Part shown: one piece after another, positions 59,100 through 64,000 of the stretch
Position numbering within the stretch: the stretch's first letter is position 1
Layout: each line of letters begins with the position of its first letter
The notes under the pieces: model-generated
Seen by the model: the letters and a program-made list of their open reading frames with translations, nothing else
Database searches by the model: none
What the model was told of the DNA's origin: nothing
Assembly (NCBI RefSeq): GCF_013256625.1
Contig: NZ_CP053908.1
Span: 3,472,001-3,536,000, forward strand
From: Hymenobacter sp. BRD128
Lineage (GTDB): Bacteria; Bacteroidota; Bacteroidia; Cytophagales; Hymenobacteraceae
DNA length: 64,000 nt
Reading direction: 5' to 3'
Program-made: the position numbers and the translations under genes

Positions 59100-60688
59100 G
59101 CGGGGGTACTACGCGCGGGCCGGCGGCGGGCCACTTGCTGGTTGGGCTGCTGGCGGGCGGGCTACTCAGTGGCTTGCCGGCGCTGGCGCAGCCGCCTGGC
59201 CAGCCGGGGCCAGCGGTGCTGGCGCGCCCCGTAGCGCCCCGGCCCGGCAATCGCCCGCTGGGCGAGCTACTGGCCGAGCTATCGCGCCAAAGCGGCCTGC
59301 CATTCAGCTACAGCAGCTCGCTTATTCCGGTCGGGCACCGCTTCCGGCTGCCAGCCGGGCCGCCGCGCCCATTGGGCCTGGTACTAAGTGAAGTGCTCGC
59401 GGCTAGCCATTTATCCTACGGCCTGCTCGATGGTCAGCTCGTGCTTTGGCCCACCCATACGGCGCTACCCGCCGGAGTAACCGCCGTAAATGGCCGACCT
59501 GCCAGCAGCCGACCGCCCCGGTCTGGGCCGGCAGCCTTCGCCGCCAAGGGAGCTGCCAATGTCGCAGGCGCCTCGGCCGGGCGCCGACCGGCTAGCCAGG
59601 CGGCCCCCCTTGCATTTGCCGCCCACCCATCCGCAGGAATCGGCTCCCAGCCTACCCTAGCCTGGCCCCCGGAGTCGCGCCGACGAACCAGCAAGGCACC
59701 CGGCACGACCGGGAAGACTACCAGACTGACGTTGCCACTGGCGAGTTCGCCGACAAGCAATGCGCCCGGCACCGCCAGAGCGTTAGCAACGGCCCCGCCA
59801 GCTAGGCTTAAGCATGCGCAGTCAGCGGCCCATAATACCCCGAATAACCGGGCTGGTTCTCCCCGCCGTTTGGGCCCAACCGCCCCGGCCAACGGCCAGC
59901 CTGCCATCGCCCGCACCTCGGCTAGCCCGCCACTCGGGAGCACTGCGCTGCCAGGTCTTTTAACTGATAATCAAGGTAAAAAATCTACTGAATCTTTGGG
60001 CCGGGCCACAATCGGCCGGCCCGCCGCTGCCGTAGCGCGGTGGCCAGCCAGCACTGAAGCAGCTAGTTCCTTGGCCTTATTAGCGCCGCTAACTACTACC
60101 TTGCTAAGCACTGAGGGGCCAGCAATTCCGCCGGCGTTAGGCTTGCTGGCTGCTGCCCGCCCGGCGCGCGAAGCGGCTAGCCCCAGCGCCCCCAAAAAGC
60201 GCCCGGACCTGGCTACTATCTGGAACCACACCTACTTGCACGGTGAGGCCTGGCTGAGTGAAAGCCTGCCCGTGGGCGGCACCGTCAAAATCGGCGTGCC
60301 GCGCGTCTACTTGGTGCTGGGCGCGGCCATTGGGCCGCTCGACCGGCGCGCGGGGGCAGTTTGGGGGCTGGGGCTGGGCACGGCGGGCCGGGCGCGGGGG
60401 CGCTTCACGCCCAGCCTCGATGCCGTAGCGTGGTTTTTGTCGAGCGATGGCGACGACGGCATCCGGCAGGCGCGCCTGCTGCAGCTGCGACCGCTGCTGG
60501 CCTGGCAGTTCAAGCGCGACGGCCAGGTATCGCTGCTGGCCGGCCCGACCTTCAACCTCGCTACGGCCAACCATAATGGCAATCGGCAGTGGTCGTTTGG
60601 CCAGGACCGGTGGCTGTGGCTGAATACGGCGGATGACCAATCGATTATCCGTCTGTGGCCGGGGGTGCAGGTAGGTCTGCGCTTCTGA
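59096..60688 (+). CDS. STN-domain protein with long linker and C-terminal outer-membrane barrel-like domain
   Basis: 530 aa, start GTG 59096 overlapping the fecR stop (GTGA), so translationally coupled. Residues 1-31 are a signal peptide. STN domain at about 48-120 (LGELLAELSRQSGLPFSYSS, then ILGLVLSEVL-type strand). A linker of about 240 residues is rich in Ala, Pro, Ser, Thr, Arg. The last 150 residues alternate polar and hydrophobic residues in short strands and end in Phe (VQVGLRF), as in outer-membrane barrels. A TonB-dependent receptor normally holds the STN in such systems; here a small barrel appears instead. Function as surface-signal transducer is inferred. Confidence 0.7.
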   Translation: MSGGTTRGPAAGHLLVGLLAGGLLSGLPALAQPPGQPGPAVLARPVAPRPGNRPLGELLAELSRQSGLPFSYSSSLIPVGHRFRLPAGPPRPLGLVLSEVLAASHLSYGLLDGQLVLWPTHTALPAGVTAVNGRPASSRPPRSGPAAFAAKGAANVAGASAGRRPASQAAPLAFAAHPSAGIGSQPTLAWPPESRRRTSKAPGTTGKTTRLTLPLASSPTSNAPGTARALATAPPARLKHAQSAAHNTPNNRAGSPRRLGPTAPANGQPAIARTSASPPLGSTALPGLLTDNQGKKSTESLGRATIGRPAAAVARWPASTEAASSLALLAPLTTTLLSTEGPAIPPALGLLAAARPAREAASPSAPKKRPDLATIWNHTYLHGEAWLSESLPVGGTVKIGVPRVYLVLGAAIGPLDRRAGAVWGLGLGTAGRARGRFTPSLDAVAWFLSSDGDDGIRQARLLQLRPLLAWQFKRDGQVSLLAGPTFNLATANHNGNRQWSFGQDRWLWLNTADDQSIIRLWPGVQVGLRF

Positions 60689-60713
60689 CAATGCGAGCCC
60701 CAGCCGACCCCGG

Positions 60714-62003
60714 CTAGGGCATGACGAAGCCAAAATCCACGCTCACGATGTTGGCCGTGAGGCCGGTCGTTTGCCAGTAGTGGCCGTAGCGCAGGTCGAT
60801 AGACTTGAACTTGGCAACCCGGCCGCCGAAGGGCGTTTTGAAGCGCCCCAGCCCGTAGAGCGGCGCGTAGCGGAAGCCCAGCCCCAGTTTCTGGGCCGTG
60901 AAGGCCGACAGGTCGTAGTCGGAGGTATAATACTCGTCGTAGATGGAGTGCTCCCGCCAGGGCGCGAAGTAAGTCGAGGCCGTTTGGGTGTGGTAGCGGT
61001 AGAAGGGATAGAGCGTGAAAAACGGCGACACCTTCACCGGCGCTTCCAGCTCAAAGGTGTGGGCCCGGATGCCAAAATTGTCGTTGTAGAAGCGATAAAA
61101 GCCCCTGATTTGAACCAGGTCGGTGGCGTAGTAGTTGAGGCGCAGGCCCACCGGGAACTTGTTGCGCAGGCGCGGCAGCAGCTCGGTTTTGGCGGTGCCC
61201 AGCGTGCCGGGCGTGCCCAGCGCGCGGTCGCTGTCATAAAAGTATACCCGGTGAAACGGCGTGCTCAGCAGCCCGCGCTGGCTCACCAGCTCGGTGCTCA
61301 CGGCCATTTGCAGGCGCTTGGTGAGTACCTGCGAGTACACGATATTCAGGTTGTAGCTCTGGCGGTTGTCGAAGCCCGAGCCGTGCGCCTGGTTGCCCGA
61401 GCCGGTGGCGGCAGTGCGCAGCTCGACGGGCAAAATCAGCGTCACCCGGTCGAGGTACACCTGCCCGCCGATGCTCAGCTCGCGGTTGCCGTCGCGCGAG
61501 CCGTGGGTCCAAGAGCCGGCCAGATTAAACGATTGGTAATCATACTCCTTGGATGCCCCACCGCCGATGCTCAGGATGGTGCGCTTGTCTTTCAGCGTGC
61601 GCGCGTAGCCCAGGTCGATGTGGTAGCGCACGTCGCTGGCCGAGGGCGAGGAAATAACCTGGTCGATGCGGTCGGTCGAGGCCGAGGCGTAGTAGTCGAA
61701 GCCCACGTTGGCCGTGAGGCGCGCCACCGAGTCGAGCGGCACGTTCAGCACAATGGTGGGGGCCACATCGGTGAGGTGCTGCGTGCCGATGCCGCCCTCC
61801 ACGGCCCCGTGGTCGCCATTTTGCTGGTAGTAGCTGCTGATAAAGTCCAGGTCGGTTTCGCCCACCGATACGGGCGCGGGGTGCGCCACCGGAGTGGCGG
61901 CCGGCACGCCCGAGCCATCGAGGCGGTTGGGGTTCGGGGTGCCCTGGGCCAGGGCCGCCACGGGCAGCGCCAGCACGAGGCCAGCGGCTAGCAAAAATCT
62001 CAT
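60714..62003 (-). CDS. DUF3570 outer-membrane beta-barrel protein
   Basis: About 429 aa with a signal peptide (RFLLAAGLVLALPVAALAQ). DUF3570 features: LDFISSYYQQNGDHGAVEGG, TDVAPTIVLNVPLDSVARLT and repeated amphipathic strands, ending with SVDFGFVMP. Met 62003 is used, since the longer in-frame extension overlaps the DUF4266 gene. Last gene of the four-gene set thioredoxin-ApbE-DUF4266-DUF3570. Confidence 0.88.
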   Translation of the reverse strand: MRFLLAAGLVLALPVAALAQGTPNPNRLDGSGVPAATPVAHPAPVSVGETDLDFISSYYQQNGDHGAVEGGIGTQHLTDVAPTIVLNVPLDSVARLTANVGFDYYASASTDRIDQVISSPSASDVRYHIDLGYARTLKDKRTILSIGGGASKEYDYQSFNLAGSWTHGSRDGNRELSIGGQVYLDRVTLILPVELRTAATGSGNQAHGSGFDNRQSYNLNIVYSQVLTKRLQMAVSTELVSQRGLLSTPFHRVYFYDSDRALGTPGTLGTAKTELLPRLRNKFPVGLRLNYYATDLVQIRGFYRFYNDNFGIRAHTFELEAPVKVSPFFTLYPFYRYHTQTASTYFAPWREHSIYDEYYTSDYDLSAFTAQKLGLGFRYAPLYGLGRFKTPFGGRVAKFKSIDLRYGHYWQTTGLTANIVSVDFGFVMP

Positions 62004-62037
62004 GTGTAAGCTCTTAGATTCGCTTGTAAACCCACGG

Positions 62038-62271
62038 CTAGTTGCAGCCGCAGCCGCCGCCCACCTTGCCGCCGTTGGCGCCGCCGGCCCCCTCGCGGTA
62101 GCTCTCGAAGTTGACTTCCGAGGTTTCAACCTTCTTGGTGGCCAGCTTCATATCTTCGTCGTTGAGGTAGGCTTTCTGGTAGGCCGCCACCGACACGCAG
62201 CCGGGTAGCAGGGCGCTGCCGGCCAGCAATAAACCCAGCGCAACCGGGCGAAAAAAGGCGGAGAGTCTCAT
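62038..62271 (-). CDS. DUF4266 lipoprotein with Cys-rich tail
   Basis: 77 aa. Lipobox ending ALLPGC gives lipid attachment at about Cys25. The mature part is KAYLNDEDMKLATKKVETSE followed by a Gly-rich tail ending GGGCGCN with two cysteines. The DUF4266 family usually sits between ApbE and DUF3570 genes, as here. The start overlaps the ApbE stop by four bases. Function unknown; a metal or flavin-linked role is possible. Confidence 0.9.
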   Translation of the reverse strand: MRLSAFFRPVALGLLLAGSALLPGCVSVAAYQKAYLNDEDMKLATKKVETSEVNFESYREGAGGANGGKVGGGCGCN

Positions 62272-63356
62272 CGGGTAGCGGAGGGTTTGGCAACGGCGGC
62301 GGCGGCGCTGTGGTACGAATTAAGCTGCATCCCCCTGGAAACCAAGGTTTGCCCATCGTCGGTAATCACGGTAGCGTCCACGCCCTTGAGACGGTTTATC
62401 AGCGCTAGCCCCGGCTTGGCGCCGAGCACAAACACGGCGTCGTCGAGGGCATCGGCCAGCTCCACGTCGGGGCAGATAATCGTAACCGAGCGCAGGCCCG
62501 TGGCCGGGTAGCCGGTGTGCGGGTTGATGATGTGGCCGTAGTACTTGCCGCCCACCGTGAAATATTGCTCGTAGTTACCGGCCGTCACCACCGCCAAGTC
62601 ACTGACCGTGAGCCACGACGACACCGTGTGCGGCCGGGCCGGGTCGCCGATGGCAATGCGCCAGCCCGCGCCGTCGGGCTGCTTGCCCCAGCAGTACACA
62701 TCGCCCGAGCCGTTGATGAGGCCCCCGGCAATGCCCATTTTCTTCATAATCTCCTGGGCGCGGCGCACGCCGTAGCCTTGTAAGATGCCGGCTAGGTTGA
62801 TGCGCATCCCTTTCTCGGGCAAGTACACCGAATGCGTAGCCGGGTCGAGCTTCACCTGCTGCCAGCCAATGCGCCGAATGGAGTTGCGAACCGTGGCCGA
62901 ATCGGGCAGGCTGGCGTGCGCCTGCTTGTCAAATTGATATATTTTGTCACCACTGGCAAACGTGATGTCAAACGCCCCGCCGCTCAAGGCCGAAATCTTC
63001 AGCGTGCGCTCGATAAGGTCGTACACCTCCTCGTCCACCACCACCGGCCGGATGCCGGCCAGCCTGTTAATTTTCACTACCTGCGAGGTCGAGTCCCAGT
63101 AGGAAAAAAGACGGTCGATGCGCCAGGTTTCGCGCATCCCGGCACGCAGCGCGCGCCAGGCCAGCGAGTCGTCATCCGACACGGCCGTGAAGGTGAAGTG
63201 CGAGCCCATCAGGTGCGCCGCGCGGGTGTAGGCCCGCGCCGGGCGGGCGGCGGCCACGGTGGGCGCCTGCGCCGCGGCCACCAAGCTGCTGCCCACGCTC
63301 AACCCCGCTAGCGCAGCAACCCGCAGCTTTAACAACTGCTTAATCAGCAAGAACAT
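62268..63356 (-). CDS. apbE: FAD:protein FMN transferase (ApbE family)
   Basis: About 362 aa with an N-terminal signal sequence. Seen: MGSHFTFTAVSDD, LSGGAFDITFASG, the AGILQGYGVRRAQEIMKKMG helix, GLINGSGDVYCWG, and HIINPHTGYPATG, which hold the FAD-binding and metal-binding residues. It covalently attaches FMN to Thr/Ser of target flavoproteins in the periplasm. Met 63356 is used, 4 bases after the thioredoxin stop. The target flavoprotein is not in this window. Confidence 0.93.
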   Translation of the reverse strand: MFLLIKQLLKLRVAALAGLSVGSSLVAAAQAPTVAAARPARAYTRAAHLMGSHFTFTAVSDDDSLAWRALRAGMRETWRIDRLFSYWDSTSQVVKINRLAGIRPVVVDEEVYDLIERTLKISALSGGAFDITFASGDKIYQFDKQAHASLPDSATVRNSIRRIGWQQVKLDPATHSVYLPEKGMRINLAGILQGYGVRRAQEIMKKMGIAGGLINGSGDVYCWGKQPDGAGWRIAIGDPARPHTVSSWLTVSDLAVVTAGNYEQYFTVGGKYYGHIINPHTGYPATGLRSVTIICPDVELADALDDAVFVLGAKPGLALINRLKGVDATVITDDGQTLVSRGMQLNSYHSAAAAVAKPSATR

Positions 63357-63360
63357 ACGC

Positions 63361-63816
63361 CTAATTTTTGGCAAGTAGTTGATTCAGATACGTATCGAAG
63401 GCGGTGGCCCCGCCGGGGCGGTAGCCGGTGCGGGCCAGCACTTTACCCTCGGGCGAGAGCAGCACCACGGCCGGAAAGGCTCCCTCCTTGTTGAGCCGGG
63501 CAGCGGCCTCCTCGTTGCGCTTGGTTTGGGCCGGGTCGAGGCGATTTTTCTTGTTGCGCGGAAAATCGAAGCGAGCCAGCACAAACTTGCCCTGCGCGTA
63601 CTGCGCAAACTCGGGCTGGTCAAATACTTCCTGCTTGAGCAGCATGCAGGGCTTGCACCAGTCGGAGCCCGAAAACACGGCCAGCACCGGCTGCTGGCTA
63701 GCCTTGGCCTGGGCCAAAGCGGCGGTAAGGTCCGAGGTCCAGACCAGGGCGGGGGCCTGCGCGTGGGCACTACCGGCGGCCAGCAGCACCACAAAAGAGA
63801 TAGCAAGCAGTCGCAT
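63361..63816 (-). CDS. Periplasmic thioredoxin-family protein
   Basis: 151 aa with a signal peptide (LLAISFVVLLAAGSAHAQ). Thioredoxin-7/DsbD-gamma type fold with active site GSDWCKPCMLL (CKPC) and cis-Pro in GAFPAVVLLSPEG. First gene of the ApbE-DUF4266-DUF3570 unit, separated by four bases, so part of one redox-linked operon. Confidence 0.92.
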   Translation of the reverse strand: MRLLAISFVVLLAAGSAHAQAPALVWTSDLTAALAQAKASQQPVLAVFSGSDWCKPCMLLKQEVFDQPEFAQYAQGKFVLARFDFPRNKKNRLDPAQTKRNEEAAARLNKEGAFPAVVLLSPEGKVLARTGYRPGGATAFDTYLNQLLAKN

Positions 63817-63874
63817 AAATACAGAAGCGAAAGGGGAGAACAGTAGGAAGTTACTAACTATAAGCTTTTGCCGG

Positions 63875-64000
63875 CTAGCCGGTTACGTGCAGACTGGTGC
63901 CCGTTTGCACCACGACCACCTGCTTGCAACCCGACGAAGCCGGGCTGCTGATGGCGCCACCACCCAGATTAAATACGGCGTTGTGGTTGGAGCAGACGAA
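63875..64000 (-). CDS. Rieske-type 2Fe-2S protein, C-terminal end only
   Basis: The last 41 codons of a minus-strand gene that runs off the window. FVCSNHNAVFNLGGGAISSP matches the second cluster-binding motif C-x2-H, followed by the usual Gly-Gly-Pro loop and the strands VVVVQTGTSLHVTG. The first C-x-H motif must lie beyond the window. Possibly a quinol-oxidising or small exported Rieske protein. Confidence 0.75.
   Translation of the reverse strand, partial: FVCSNHNAVFNLGGGAISSPASSGCKQVVVVQTGTSLHVTG

Noticed and set aside
60771..61991. 406-codon plus-strand open frame
   Set aside because: Antisense to the DUF3570 gene, Val/Ala/Arg-biased as expected from high-GC opposite-strand reading, no motif.
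1..64000. CRISPR array, tRNA, rRNA, IS element or prophage
   Set aside because: No regularly spaced direct repeats, cloverleaf sequences, rRNA segments, transposase, integrase or phage structural genes were found.

Overview
The window looks like chromosomal DNA of a high-GC (roughly 60-65% by eye) aerobic, probably pigmented Bacteroidota of the Hymenobacter type. The support is: TAnnTTTG promoter elements, a FecI/FecR pair followed by an STN-domain protein, DUF4369/TlpA thioredoxins, a CrtD-CruF carotenoid pair, and a small protein family long mis-named phosphoribosylpyrophosphate synthetase in this phylum. The hexamer GCTAGC is strikingly frequent. No rRNA, tRNA, CRISPR array or insertion sequence was seen. 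No gap between genes exceeds about 260 bases.

Layout. 0-4.7 kb (minus): a tripartite efflux operon (TolC, universal stress protein, HlyD adaptor, DHA2 MFS pump), with a divergent GAF-AAA-Fis sigma-54 activator. 7.2-22.4 kb: mostly housekeeping genes (radA, rsmI, lnt, glyA, tatC, inositol phosphatase, Crp-like regulator, radical SAM protein, thioredoxin-like proteins) plus a group of three very hydrophilic proteins, two of them tandem microproteins sharing a C-terminal THPNR motif. 22.5-30 kb: a membrane protein, rbfA, a methyltransferase, a LolC/FtsX-type permease and a SNF2 helicase.

30.1-40.8 kb (plus) is the most unusual region. It is a co-directional cluster of seven genes: a vWA-like lipoprotein, a small membrane protein, a tubulin/FtsZ-like protein, a very large actin/Hsp70-fold ATPase, a signal-anchored protein with a C-terminal beta domain, a MotA/ZorA-like channel subunit with a long helical tail, and a MotB/ZorB-like OmpA-family subunit. 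I infer an ion-driven envelope machine coupled to tubulin-like and actin-like nucleotide-binding proteins. It resembles the FtsZ-like/vWA/OmpA membrane-remodelling neighbourhood predicted by Makarova and Koonin and shares its motor pair type with Zorya defence systems, but matches neither exactly.

42-48.9 kb: SRPBCC protein, rRNA methyltransferase, carotenoid genes, GDSL esterase and a GH32 hydrolase. 48.9-53.9 kb (minus): a sulfur-handling operon (ArsR regulator, TauE, persulfide dioxygenase-rhodanese, two YeeE-type subunits, MFS) with two near-identical ArsR-type operators. 54-57 kb: an exported Dps-like protein divergent from a two-component system, with three 11-bp-spaced repeats between them. 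57.2-60.7 kb: ECF sigma, anti-sigma and an STN-linker-barrel protein. 60.7-64 kb (minus): the DUF3570/DUF4266/ApbE/thioredoxin cluster, then the end of a Rieske protein.

Four otherwise intact genes (tubulin-like, actin-like, response regulator, FecR) each carry one frame break. Every break is explained by one missing base in a G or C run, so sequencing error is the first explanation to exclude.
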